Assembly (NCBI RefSeq): GCF_028372415.1
Contig: NC_092875.1
Span: 406,797,239 to 406,861,238, forward strand
Length of the DNA: 64,000 bases
Direction: 5' to 3'
DNA from: Notamacropus eugenii
Lineage: Eukaryota; Chordata; Mammalia; Diprotodontia; Macropodidae
Both the position numbers and the translations under genes were made by a program. This document shows, in pieces, positions 1 to 10,539 of the stretch; position 1 is the first letter of the stretch; every line of letters starts with the position of its first letter. A model generated the notes under the pieces. It searched no databases. It saw only the letters and a program-made list of their open reading frames with translations, and was not told where the DNA came from.

Positions 1-343
1 GGCTTAATTACTCTGTGTCCACTATATCTGTATAGTAAGGTAACTTATGGAAAATAGACATGTTTTGTCTCAGGAGTATTTTCACGATAGAGAATTTTAA
101 ATTGCTTTTCCCAGGTGTCAAAACTCTCCCTACATTGTGACTCCAGGTGGTAAATGACCCCAGGTGGTAAATCTGTACCTCTTCTACCCCACTCCTCTTG
201 TGATTCTAAAGCCTTTTTTCCTCTGGGCAAATCTGTTTACCTTTCTTTGTTTGAAACATTTCCTTTGTCCTGATGAAGTTAACCACAGGCATTTGTTAGT
301 CTGGTTGTACTTATTAATATTACAGTGGGTAGGAATCAATTGG

Positions 344-358
344 GGTGAAAGCATTCTT
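344..358. repeat. Target-site duplication, left copy
   Basis: GGTGAAAGCATTCTT, identical to 985-999. The pair brackets the minus-strand HAL1 3' fragment and fits L1-endonuclease integration. Confidence 0.88.
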
Positions 359-984
359 TTTTTTTTTTTTTAACTTTTAACATTTATTTTCACAAAATTT
401 TGGGTTACAAATTTTCTCCCCTTTTATCCCCTCCCCCCCCAAACCCAAGCATTCTAGTTGCCCCTGTGACCAATCTGCTCTCTCCTCTATCCTCCCTCCC
501 TGCCCTTGTCTCTGTCTTCTCTTTTGTCCTGTAGGGCCATATAGCTTTCTTAACCCCTTAACCTGTATTTCTTATTTCCCAGTGGTAAGAACATTACATT
601 TGATCCTAACACTTTGAGTTCCAACTTCTTTAGCTCCCTCCCTCTCCACCCCTTCCCCTTGGAAGACAAGCAATTCAGTATAGGCCAAATCTGTGTAGTT
701 TTGCAAATGATTTCCATACTAGTTGTGTTGTATAGGACTAACTATATTTCCCTCCATCCTATCCTGTCCCCCATTACTTCTATTCTCTTATGATCCTTTC
801 CCTCCCCATGAGTGTCGACCTCGGATTGCATTCTCCTCCCCATGCCCTCCCCTCCATCCTCCCCCCCACCCTGCTTGTGCCCCTGTCCCCCACTCTCCTG
901 TATTATGAGATAGGTTTTCCTATCAAAATGAGTGTGCATTTTATTCTTTCCTTTTGTGGAATGTGATGAGAGTAGACCTCATGA
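359..984 (-). mobile_element. 5'-truncated HAL1/L1 3' UTR, minus strand
   Basis: Read on the minus strand, this is the same purine-rich 3' UTR as the near-complete HAL1 at 58932-61692. Both share the run around GCACACTCATTTTG (here reverse-complemented near 925-940), a GGATAGGATGGAGGG segment and the terminal AAAATTTTGTG motif followed by an A-rich tail, seen here as a T-run at about 357-372. It is flanked by an exact 15-bp target-site duplication at 344-358 and 985-999. The 5' truncation is typical of L1-driven target-primed reverse transcription. It carries no coding sequence. Confidence 0.85.
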
Positions 985-999
985 GGTGAAAGCATTCTT
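985..999. repeat. Target-site duplication, right copy
   Basis: Exact 15-bp copy of 344-358. It marks the truncated 5' end of the minus-strand HAL1 fragment. Confidence 0.88.
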
Positions 1000-1729
1000 G
1001 GAGAAAAGAGAGACAAATTGATCACTGAAATGTTTTGCCAAAGCATTGTTTTCTAGATGGGGACTCAGAGATAAAATTGGGTAAAATTTTAGATCATTTT
1101 ATTACAGCTCCCCAGAGCAGAGAGGGGACATTTACATTGGAAAACCCACTGAAGTAATGAGTCAGGAGTAGGGTGGAGAGCAAATAGGAGCGAAGGAACC
1201 TGATGGTCCCATTATACCACAGCTGCTACATAGACTTTTTAAAAAGGTGCACATAAATTAGGTTCACAGTTTCATGTACATCTTTTTCTGTTCTTCATTG
1301 TATAAGGGAGTGTTCATAATTTTTGGTGTTTGTCAAATTCGCAAAAACAATTGTTTTTAAAAGAAAAAATAATTGCTTCCCTTATGTGTCGCTTCATTGT
1401 TACCTCTACAAATCAGATTATCACAAAATATTATCACAAGTTATCACAAAACCTATGTGTCTAGAAGAGCAGAACCTTCTAACGTAAAAATTTTTTTTAA
1501 GTGTAAAACTTTCTCATTTTGTATCCCCATTTGTGTTGTACACCAAGCAGATTCTTATTTGCCTGGAACTCAGTATTTTAACATCTCTGATCCAGTTTTT
1601 TAAAGACTGCTCTTCCTGTCTCACACAGGCTAGAAATACAAGGACTACTTATGAACCCCATCCTACTCTGATAAACATGGGAGCTCTGAGTTCTTCATTT
1701 CTAACTAGGTTTACCCTTAGATAATTCAT

Positions 1730-1858
1730 GGCTCCCCAAGTCCTGGGAGCTTAGTGCCCACTCCCAGCCAGTAGCCTACTGCAGTTCAAAAGATTCTCCA
1801 GGCTCAGACTCCTGGGTAGCTGGGGTTTACAGGGTTGTGCCACCACTTTTGTGCCCAT
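1730..1858 (-). pseudogene. 7SL (SRP) RNA retropseudogene, 5' Alu-domain part
   Basis: On the minus strand the order of blocks follows 7SL RNA from its 5' end: a GGTGGCRC-like start, CCCAGCTAC followed by a GGGAGGCTGAG-like block (here CCAGGAGTCTGAG), GCCTGGAGAATC, a GTAGGCTAC block, and GGGCACTAAG followed by TCCCAGGA. About three quarters of bases agree over the first 50. Two deletions relative to 7SL are apparent, around 1785 and 1745. It corresponds to the Alu domain and stops well short of the S domain. An independent Alu- or B1-like SINE is not expected in marsupials, so a processed 7SL copy is the simplest reading. No clear A-tail or duplication is visible. Confidence 0.7.
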
Positions 1859-2412
1859 CTTTCTTTCCTTCCCACTTGTTCTTCATACCCTGATGACAAT
1901 ATACCTTTCCAAAGTACTTGAAGGGTTAAAAGAAATTGGATTGCTGTTTCCTGTAATTTCATATCCTTCATGTAGTCTTTTCCTCCATCTAAGACATTCG
2001 TTCTGCTTGCTTCCTTTGTGTCCTACCTAGCTGCTCTTGTCATTGGGAGAAGAGGGGTTCTGGGATAAGAGCCAATTAGTCTTACACATATGTCTATGAT
2101 TTCACAGTCCACAGTTTGTCAGAAAATACTTAACTAAATATATGCCATGTGTTGAGCATTATTGGAGCTTATACTGAAGACTTGCTTCTTCCCCTCTACG
2201 TACACTTTTCTGTAGTACAAAAGATAGAGAAACATAACACAAAAGAAATGGAGAAGTCCCTTCCTTATTATCCTTTCCAAAAAATATATATATATGGTAG
2301 ATTGAATAAATGGAATAAGAATTGATTAGAATTGTATACCTTTAGGGGAATTCACTGGAAGTTGTGCTAAAGATTCCTATGTAGAGACATAAAGATATAT
2401 AAAGCTCGCTTG

Positions 2413-2417
2413 CTCTC

Positions 2418-2452
<35 letters not shown>

Positions 2453-2468
2453 TTCCGTCTCTCTCTCC
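2413..2468. repeat. (TC)n microsatellite
   Basis: Imperfect CT/TCTTTC tract in the intron, about 56 bp. It is strictly pyrimidine on the plus strand, so the long minus-strand RE-rich reading frame across it is an artefact. Confidence 0.95.
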
Positions 2469-3158
2469 CCGTCTCTACTTCTCTCCCACTCCCTCTTCCC
2501 CTGTCTACACCCCTCCCCAATCAAATCTCTAGCCAAAGTCCTTGCCCAAGAAAGTTGGTTCTCTGATCCTCTTTAGCAAACAGAGAAGGAGAGTATTTAC
2601 AAAATAGGAGGGTCATCACAAATAAAGCCTTGTTGCTTATTACATGGAAAGAACTTGTGAGACCCGTTAAACCCTTATTCAAGAGAACTTGAATTGTTGG
2701 GGAGGCGGAGGGTAATTGTGGGTTCCTTTTTTGTTACAATCCTTAATATTTACAGTGAATGCTACTGAAGCACTTCATGTCCATCTTCATTTTTAAACCA
2801 ATGCCAGCAGACTCTTAAAAACCCAGAATGCATAATTAATTTGTCTAAGATCAAAGCTGGGAAGCCTATCTCCAGATGTATCTGGGGATGTGGCTACAGT
2901 CCCTGACAGCTGGATGTTTGGGGAAAAAATAAAAACTCTTTATCAAGCGGATGTTCCTGAACAGATAAAGATGAACAGGAAATAATGTTTTATATTAACT
3001 TTGATGGGGAATTTTAAAAGTTTTAAACCCTAGTTCCTTTTCTCAACAGTCATGATTTCCTTGCCTTTCCAGATTGAGGGAGACTGAAATCTTACTTTTA
3101 TTTGTAAAGCAGAAAAACTCAAGAAGAACATTAACACAGTGAGCTTTGTATTTTGCAG

Positions 3159-3324
3159 GTATTCAGGAGCAGCATGTGGCCTGGCCTTTGTGTTCATATA
3201 TCCATCTCTCATCCACATAATATCCCTGTACAACGAGGAGCGTCTGACGTGGCCTACCCTGTTAGTCCATGCCTTCATCATTATATTGGGCATTGCGAAC
3301 CTGGTGGCTCAGTTCTTTATGTGA
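3159..3324 (+). CDS. SLC38A9: SLC38A9 terminal coding exon (lysosomal amino-acid transporter)
   Basis: Seen: a TTTTGCAG acceptor ends at 3158. The exon starts with the third base of a split codon and then encodes 54 residues to the TGA at 3322-3324. They form two hydrophobic segments, roughly [18 protein letters not shown] and [20 protein letters not shown], joined by a short polar loop ([11 protein letters not shown]). The chain ends QFFM. Known: SLC38A9 is an 11-helix lysosomal transporter that senses luminal arginine, exports leucine and other amino acids, and signals to Ragulator-Rag GTPases and mTORC1. The pattern fits its last two membrane helices and C-terminus. Only about the last tenth of the protein is here; the N-terminal Rag-binding region is outside the window. 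The reading frame is intact, with no stop or frameshift. Another SLC38 member is possible, but the C-terminal wording matches SLC38A9 best as I remember it. Confidence 0.82.
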
Positions 3325-4735
3325 AAGCCCCAGTTGTTTGCTATTTCATGGTGTTTTGAGCTTGTGTAACAGCTTGGTATAAACTAAGTTGTAAATGTTC
3401 ATTGTGATTGATAGAATTTTGAGTGTCTTCTAGGATATTTGAAAGCAAGGGAAGAAGGGACCCATTGACAGGGATTTTTAATGGGTATGTCAAGAGGGCA
3501 GAGGCAGAAAGAAAACAAAATTTGTCTTCTTACTTCTTCTACATCTTTTACTCACTCATCTCCAGCTAGCTCTTCCAGAATTGTCAAAAACCAGGTAAAA
3601 GAAAGGATTTGCTTGCTTTCCCAGGTGGAAATACTTGTGTTAAGTCTTATGCTATTTGCCACTTGCTATTCTGCAGACTTAGGCATACTTGAGTCCCTGG
3701 GCTCGTGGACCTGTCACAGAGCAGCACCTTTTTAAATGGCAAGAGTTTCTACTAAGTACTTGAGTGGCCTTGAATCTTTGCCTGATTATTAGACATAGGA
3801 GTGATAGCTTGGCCATGGACCTTAAAACTTCTTCAAACAGAATTCTCCCTAATTGTCCTCAATGCCAGTTGTTAATTCTGGTTCAAAAAATCTTTCAGGG
3901 ATGAGCTTTAGTCTTTTTTAGAAATGTCCTTGAGTGTTTTACAATATGGGAGAGCAGTTTAACTTTACTACAGTACAGTAGTGGAACTAGAGACTGCTAT
4001 GAAGGCCATCAGAGACCACTTTAGCCTTTCTTGGTGTCTTCGTAGAAAGAACTTGGAGGCTTAGAACTTTAGAGCTCCATACTAGGCCAGGGTTGAATGA
4101 TTGGCTTGTCAGTCACATTCCTGAGGGTCATTTTGTTTTTCCTGTTTTATAAATCTGGCTCCTTTTCCTCAGTATTTTATCCACATGGAATGGCTGCATC
4201 TTTTTTTTTTTTTTGCACAGTAACATTTTAGCATGTTACCTTAATTCTGATTCATTTATAATCCACCCTTCCTCTGCTTAGATTTCCATCTTCAGCCTCT
4301 TCCTTACATGACTTATTTTCTACTTTGGATTTTTTAATTTCTCTTCTAACAGAAGAGAACTGACTAATTTCAGTCCAGTAACCTGCAGCTTTTAGCATGG
4401 CTTCAAGATGTTCAGTGAAACCATCACACTTATCAGCCTTCTTCCTTAGAAGGTTTTTGGAAAAAGCTGTAAATGCTTTACAGAGATGGGCTAAGGCAGA
4501 TGTCGTTGAGTTTGATGTCTGAAAGACAGCTCTGATTATCATAGAAGTTACTTAGGAGTAAAGAGTAAAGTTAGATATAAAAATGAAAGTACTATTCACA
4601 GTAAAGGGAATTTTACAGTTTACTTGCATCAAGTTTATTTTACAAATAGAGTTTTGAAAAATGTAATGGCAGCTAAGGTGTAAACAAACCTTTCTGTTTC
4701 TATCTAGACCATGCCTGGAGAACCAAATTATCCAT
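3325..4735 (+). other. Probable SLC38A9 3' UTR and downstream flank
   Basis: This is mostly unique sequence without recognisable interspersed repeats, as expected for a 3' UTR plus near flank. No canonical AATAAA is seen soon after the stop. Variant signals are TATAAA near 3379 and AGTAAA near 4557-4568. I cannot fix the cleavage site. The ORFs at 3481-3735 (+) and 4252-4542 (-) look like chance frames. Confidence 0.5.
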
Positions 4736-4737
4736 TA

Positions 4738-5015
4738 TATATTGGTAATTAAGTATTTATTAAGAACAAGGTGCTATACTGGATACTCTTAGGAGATCCA
4801 GCAATGAATAAGATATTGTCCTGTCTTCAAGGAACTCATGTCTAAGGGGCAGGATAAGAGGTACACAAATATCTGTAATAGCTTGTGAGGTTTGAGAGTT
4901 GACTTAGGGGAAATGTGCTGAAGGAATTCCAAGAAGCAAGCCAGTCATTGCCATGGATGCTCAGGGAAGGCTTTGTGGAGGAGATTCAGTGTGGAGGGAG
5001 GTGGAACCAGGACTT
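4738..5015 (+). repeat. Old dispersed repeat (TTTATTAAG...TGTGCCAGGCACTG type)
   Basis: It begins with AGTATTTATTAAGAACAAGGTGC, then a CAAGGAACTCATGTCTAA block and an AGGGAAGGCTTTGTGGAGGAG block. This is the block order of an ancient mammalian dispersed repeat present several times in this window (7366-7620, 19238-19400, 50826-50950, 54170-54330). It is heavily diverged and has no coding potential. Confidence 0.6.
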
Positions 5016-6365
5016 AACCTCCAAATTCATAAAAACTATAGTAACTCAGACATAGGTAGAGTCTGAAATTTTCAATATTTCTTTTAGAACAGTCTAAAAA
5101 CTTAGATAATTATGTCCCTTCTACCCCTAAATTGGAACACATAGCTAAAACTTAAATATAACTGATTTCATTTAACACTTACTGAGAGACAAGTTTTTGG
5201 AGCACCATCTGCATCTTTATCGACTTTGTCGTACTCTTTACATTGGAATACCTCTTGCTTTTACCCACAAATGTGATTCCTGGGTAAAAAGCATAATTTC
5301 TTATTATGGGAAAATAATAGTTAGGAATAGAGTAGGTATTGTATTTTTTAAAAGTTCCAGCTAAGTTTAGTTCTACAAAAACTTTGATTTATTTAGGCAT
5401 CCATATTTTAAAAGCCCTATTAACTTATTACTTTGAACTTATTTATAAGAGCAGATGATACAGAGGCTAGATTTTTTTTTAAGCACTGTCCTTGTTTATA
5501 CTCTTACAATCCAAACTTAACTTTTCATGATCTTGTCATTCTTTTTTTTTTTTATGTTTTAAAGCATGTCTTTTCTTAAAAATTTGTACCTCAGTTCTGA
5601 TGTTGAAATTCATTTCCAGGTCTGGGTGATACATACACAATCTTGATGTTATACTACTTTCATGGTAGAGCAAAATTAATCTTGACACAGACACAGACAC
5701 ACACACAGACACACACACACACACACCCTTCTGCCACAGCTGTCACCTACTTTATGGTTATCTGCTAATTGCAGATAGTATAATATGTAATCATACATTG
5801 TGAACTAGCATTGTAAGAACATTACAACCCAGAGTTCTCAGATGTAATTTATTGTCTTTTTATATATATATAAAATTAAACCCAAATTCTGGAGAACAAC
5901 TTCCCTCTTGTATTTTTGTGTTTGTTTGGCTGGATTTGGTAAATTACATATTTGTTAGCCCACTTATGGAATTCCTGTTGTCAGAAATGGCAGAGCAGTG
6001 GTATTTGTTGTCTTTGCCTAAGTAAGAGCATTCTTCCACTTCTACTTCCACCCAAGTGGCTGTGCTGCTCATCAGCTCTAGAGAGTGCCTAACGCTGAGA
6101 CCAGGATAACCTGCAGTGATGATGTGAGACATTTGACGGACCAAAACCTAGGACTGAAACGTAACTATGGACTTGCTTTTGACTTAATGAACCTTATAGA
6201 ACAAATTTACCTCTCCACATGCATGTGACCAAATCTGATCAGGTAGAGCACGGTAGGTGTACATAAATCTTCCAGAGAAGTCTAGATCCCCAGAGAACCT
6301 GAGGAACAGAACATTCATCCCATTTTATTCTTCCATTTTTCCTGGTTGTTTTTGAATGATGAAGG
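5016..6365. other. Unassigned intergenic sequence with one (CA)n tract
   Basis: AT-rich, no supported gene. A CA-rich microsatellite lies at 5686-5727 and a short TA tract at 5863-5872. The predicted frames at 5536-5724 and 5944-6144 (both minus) overlap the microsatellite or lack any family similarity. Confidence 0.6.
5686..5727. repeat. (CA)n microsatellite
   Basis: ACACAG/ACAC tract with interruptions, about 42 bp. Confidence 0.95.
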
Positions 6366-6385
6366 GAAAGAGGAGAGAAGGGAGC

Positions 6386-6600
6386 AAACATTTATTAAAT
6401 GAGTTGGGGAATGAAATGCCAACCGCTCCAGGTTTCTTTGCCAAGAAAACGTCAAATGGGATCATGAAGAGTCAGGCACAACTGAAGGAGAGCCAGGCAC
6501 TGTGCTAAGCTCTTTACAATGATTATCTCATTTGATCTTCACAACATCCCCAGGAGGATTTGAACTCAGATCTTCTTGACTCCAGGCCCAGTTTTTTCTA
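6386..6600. mobile_element. Composite of SINE fragments
   Basis: The order is mixed. A CATTTATTAAATGAG start is followed by the 3' part of a plus-strand RTE-tailed SINE (CCAAGAAAACGTCAAATGGG, ATGAAGAGTCAGGCAC). A minus-strand MIR-like piece follows (CCAGGCACTGTGCTAAG, CTCATTTGATCTTCACAAC, TTTGAACTCAG). At least two elements have been juxtaposed or recombined. Confidence 0.65.
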
Positions 6601-6879
6601 ATAAAATAGGAAGATGCCTTTTTAACTCTTATGAAGTTCAGCTTCATACTTGATTTTTTTCTTTAAATAGATTATTTGCCCCATTAAAAATGAAGGAAAA
6701 TCTCATCTCTCTGACTTCACACATTCAGATGTCCACATCCTGAGGACATTTGGGTCAGACCCTTGATGACTAGATGACTCATTTTAACTTGTTTCTAAAA
6801 CATGGTAGTACATTATAAGGGTTTGTTTGAGTCACAAGTATCTAAGTAAGTTTATTTTCTTAAAAATCCATTTAACATA

Positions 6880-9230
6880 GTTTTGAGTCATTACCATATA
6901 CATGGCAATGAAAGGTCTTAACAGAGGGTACAAAGAAATATGGAGCAACATCTTAAAGAATTCTAATGGTTTAATAGAAGACATGACATCTAACAAGAAT
7001 ATTAGAGAAGATAAGACACAAATGAATATAACATACATCATAAAAAGTTAAATTAAAAAAGGGTATGTTCAGAGGAAGAAGAGGTTGTTGCTTACTGGTG
7101 ATAACATGGAAAGTTTTATGAAAGATGGCATTTGATCTGAGCTTGGAAAGAGAGCCAGGAATTGAACAGCAACAGAATGGGGGGGAAAGAGGCATGGAAG
7201 CAAGAAATCCCAGAGCCTATTCATTGAATAAGAAACAATCTGGTTTAATTGGAGGACAGAATGCATGGAATTATGGAAGATAAAGTTGATCATGAGACCA
7301 TGTTATGAAGAATCTTGAATGCCAAGCAAAGGGCCAGTGTCAGGTATAGGAAGGAGACTTCATGTCTTCAACAAATACTAAGCACTTAATTTATACAAGG
7401 CATCTTTTGAGATATTGAGAATACAGGAACAAAAACCAGTTCTTCCCCTCAAGCAATGTAATTACATTCTACTATGTAAACAGGATGAGTACACAGATAA
7501 GTAAGTGCAATACAAGATAATTTGAGGAGGAAAAGAACACTAATTTAGAGATCCAATCCAGGAAGACTTCAGTTGGCACATGATCCTACCAGCATTGAAG
7601 GAACATAAGAATTCTGAGAAGCCCTGACAAGGAAATAAATTCTAGACATAATGTCAGTGTTGCCATTAATCTAGTTTGACTGGAACCCAGTGTATTTGAA
7701 AGGGGGCATATTATGACAAAGATTAGAGAGACCTAACATGCTAGTGTGAAAACTTTGGAGTTTTATCCTATGGGTAAGAGCCACTGTAGATTTTTTGTTG
7801 TTTTGGGAGGGAATCTGTGCCTTAAGATTTCTTTGGTGGCTATATGAAGAATAGATTTGAAAAGATGTCAAGATTTTATAAAATTATAGTTGAAAGAGAT
7901 AAAGTGATTAGGATTGTGACTGAATAGAGAGAAGGGTGCAAGAAATTGTGGTGGTAAAATTGATAAAACTGATCAATGAATTAGATATGGGGGATGAAGG
8001 GAAAAAGCCAAACTTAATGCTAAAGTCATGAATCTTGGTAACTAAGAAGATGGTGGTGCCCTCTACTAAAATAAGGACATTTGGAAGAGAGGTAGATCAT
8101 ACATTGTGAAGGGAAGAAAGCAGAGAAGAAAAATGATTAATTCTATTTGAGACATGTCATGTTTGAGTTGTTGCATCCAGGTGGAGGTGACAGATGACCA
8201 TCAGACAGATGGCTGTGTGGGACTAGAGTTCAGGATGGACTAAAGACTGTATGTATAGATTTGGGAATCTTCTTCATACAAATGATTGCATAAGAGAAGA
8301 GATTGCTGAAGGAGAGACTATCCACAAAGAGAAAATTGCCCAGAAAGGAGGCTTCAAGGGTGAGAGATAAACACGGTGTTTCAGCAAAGCTTAAAGCATT
8401 CTATAAATGTCAGATTATTAAAGGATACTGAGAAGAAACAGAGAAGAAACCAGGAGGCGAAAATGATATAAATGAAATTTTTTAAAAAGTACCAAAGAAA
8501 AGAGGGTGATCACAATGTCAAAATCTCTAGAGGAGGCCAGAAGGATGGGGAGGCTAGAAAAGCTCATTGAATTTGTTAGTTAAGAGACCATTAGTAGTGT
8601 CTGAAAATATAGTTTCAGTAGAGCTTCAATAGAATGACAGGAGTCAGATTTCTAGGAGTTTGAGTGGATGGTAAAAAAGCAGAAGCAATGGGTGTAAAAT
8701 AAACAGCTCTTTATAGGAGTTTTAGTTATGAAATGGAAGAAAGAGATAAGATAATCCCTGCAAGAAGTAGTAGTCAAGTGAAGGTTTTTTAAGTATGGAA
8801 AGATGAGCATATTTATAGACTGTGGGAAGGAGACATATAATAGGGAGACATGATAATTGATGGATCAAACTGCTAAAGAAGGAAGGAGAGCGGATTTCAG
8901 GGTAGAAGCAGAGGAGGTTAGCTCTGACAAGAAGGGCACCTCTTTCTCAGTGAATGGAGCAACAAAAGTGTATGGGTGATCATGAAAAGGTGTTTTGAGG
9001 TAGAGAGTAGAAAAGGTGAAGGCATTGATGACAAGCCCCACTTTTTCTTGTGTAGTAAGTGTTCAGAGCCCATTTGCTGAGAGGCAATGTTAGAGATGAT
9101 TTGGAGGCTTGACTCAAAAGGAGAAGGTTTGGAATATCTTGTTTGTGATTTACAAGAAGTGAGGGGAGGAAAATGGAAGAGCAGGAGATTATGTTCAGAA
9201 AGAGGGATCTCAGAGTTTCCTATCTTGAAA
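6880..9230 (+). repeat. Long purine-rich ancient dispersed repeat
   Basis: The plus strand is strikingly purine-rich. Landmarks include GAGCTTGGAAAGAGAGCC, AATCTTGAATGCCAAGC, TTTTATCCTATGGGTAAGAG, a GATGGTGGTGCCCTCTAC block and TCAGATTTCTAGG. The same landmark order recurs at 24000-24430 and 54580-55060, so this is a dispersed family and not a gene. It is interrupted at 7366-7620 by a separate old repeat. I do not know its Repbase name with confidence. The 128-residue minus frame at 8918-9304 lies inside this repeat. Confidence 0.6.
7366..7620 (+). repeat. Old dispersed repeat nested in the purine-rich repeat
   Basis: Begins CAACAAATACTAAGCACTT and contains CTTCCCCTCAAGCAATG, the same family as 4738-5015. 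Purine-rich landmarks on either side are collinear across it, which suggests insertion into an older element, although a continuous ancestral element is also possible. Confidence 0.5.
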
Positions 9231-9253
9231 GTGATAGAGTTTTGGGTAACAGT

Positions 9254-9300
9254 GTATGAATGAATGAATAAATGAATGGATGGATGGATGGATGAATGAA
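9254..9300. repeat. (ATGA/ATGG)n microsatellite
   Basis: Tetranucleotide tract of ATGA, ATAA and ATGG units. Confidence 0.92.
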
Positions 9301-9420
9301 GCATTTATTAATCAAATCCTATTGCAAAGCCCTGGGGATATAAATAGCAAAGTAAACTCTCAAAGAACTGGAATTCTAATGAGGGAGATGCATGTGGAAG
9401 GTTTCAACTGCAAGTCCAAT
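9298..9420 (+). repeat. Short copy of the TTTATTAA-type dispersed repeat
   Basis: Starts GCATTTATTAATCAAATCC, then CCCTGGGGATATAAATAGC and CAAAGAACTGGAATTCTAATG, matching the start of the family at 4738-5015. Confidence 0.5.
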
Positions 9421-9756
9421 GGAAAAATCCCATGATTTTTAGGATGTAACAGCAAAGCAGATGGTAATAATACCTCTCCTTTCATGTCATTTCAATTGAA
9501 AAAATCCCACTTTTTGATGTTGAACCATCTGACAGTGCCAAGGACTTTGGGGGCAAGAGTTTTTTCTCTTCTGGGTCTTTAGTATGCCAGGCTGCATCTC
9601 CATAAGAGCTACTTCCCAGGATGATGTCTTTGGTGCCAAGAATGCTCAAGTTGAGAGTTTGCTGAAGAGTTCCTGAGACCATGGAGAGAAGAGCTAGAAA
9701 ACCAGGACTAGTCCTGATATCTGTCCAACTTGTCCAGCTATGTCTGGGACGATTAT

Positions 9757-10080
9757 TGAAGCTTTTTCACTGTAGAACCAGGAGAACATTGTACACAGTG
9801 ACAGCTCTACCATAACAATTATCAACTGTGAAAGACTTAGCTACTCTGATCAGTACAATGACCCAAGACTGTTCCAAATGAACCATGATGAAAAATGGTA
9901 TCCAGAGAAATAACTGATAAATAGAAGTATTATAGAATGATAACTTTATTATATGTATTAAAGAAATACAAGTGTTATATAATAGATTGACAGTTTCATG
10001 TGCAATCATCTTTTTCTTCTTTTTATACCATCTTATGGAAATGGTTTTTTTATGAATTAAAAATAAAAAGAAAAGAAAAA
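9757..10080 (+). mobile_element. L1 3' end (ORF2 tail and 3' UTR), plus strand
   Basis: AGAACCAGGAGAACATTGTACACAGTGACAGC-type sequence (split here for brevity) is the end of mammalian L1 ORF2. It is followed by the AT-rich 3' UTR with GCACAGTTTCATGTGC-like wording and ends in an A-rich tract near 10050-10080. ORF2 frames are broken. The same module is seen at 20118-20756 and 32105-32860. Confidence 0.72.
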
Positions 10081-10232
10081 ATACTATCTGTCTTTAGAGG
10101 TGGATGAACTGGTAAATTCTGAGTGAAAATTGAAGTATAATTTTTTATTTAATTTATTTTTGATTTTCAATACTTACTTCCATAAGATTGAAGTATAATT
10201 TTTCCACTTTCTTTTTTTAAAAAATTTTCTCC

Positions 10233-10412
10233 CTTTTTTGGCAACATGGCCAATATAGAAATATATTTTGTGTGATTTCACACATATAATTTGATTTCAC
10301 ACATAAATTGATGTCATATTGCTTGCCTTCTCAGTGGGTGGGAGAGAGGCTGAAAGGAGGGAGAGAATTTGGAACCCCAAAATATAAAAAATGTTAAAAA
10401 TACATTTTTTTG
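10233..10412 (+). mobile_element. L1 3' terminus, plus strand
   Basis: TTGCTTGCCTTCTCAGTGGG, GGAGGGAGAGAATTTGGAA and CCCAAAATATAAAAAATG are the last about 150 bp of a marsupial L1, with an A/T-rich end near 10405. Only the 3' UTR remains. Confidence 0.72.
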
Positions 10413-10539
10413 GAAAAGAAGAATCTACTGCAATGCCCCCTAGTTTGTTTCTGCAGTGCCACTTTGCTCCGAGTGACTGAGCATCTTCTCCCTCTAAGGC
10501 AGCAGACATTCTGTTTTAAGAATTTGGATTCCACCTAAG

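Larger units (their letters stand above)
1..3158 (+). other. SLC38A9: Last intron of SLC38A9 (partial)
   Basis: Inferred from the terminal exon that begins at 3159 after a TTTTGCAG acceptor. The intron start lies outside the window. Within it I can assign the HAL1 fragment at 359-984, a 7SL-derived segment at 1730-1858 and a TC-rich microsatellite at 2413-2468. The stretches 1000-1729 and 1860-2400 and the part after 2470 are AT-rich and show no exon-like ORF with splice signals and no repeat I recognise. The polypyrimidine tract before the acceptor is weak, with purine-rich sequence at 3105-3140. Confidence 0.72.

Noticed and set aside
1730..1858. Primate-type Alu insertion
   Set aside because: The rest of the window is marsupial-type. 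The match follows 7SL order with its own deletions and lacks a dimer or clear A-tail, so a 7SL retropseudogene is preferred.
8918..9304. 128-codon minus-strand frame
   Set aside because: It lies in the antisense of a purine-rich dispersed repeat and ends in an ATGA/ATGG microsatellite.
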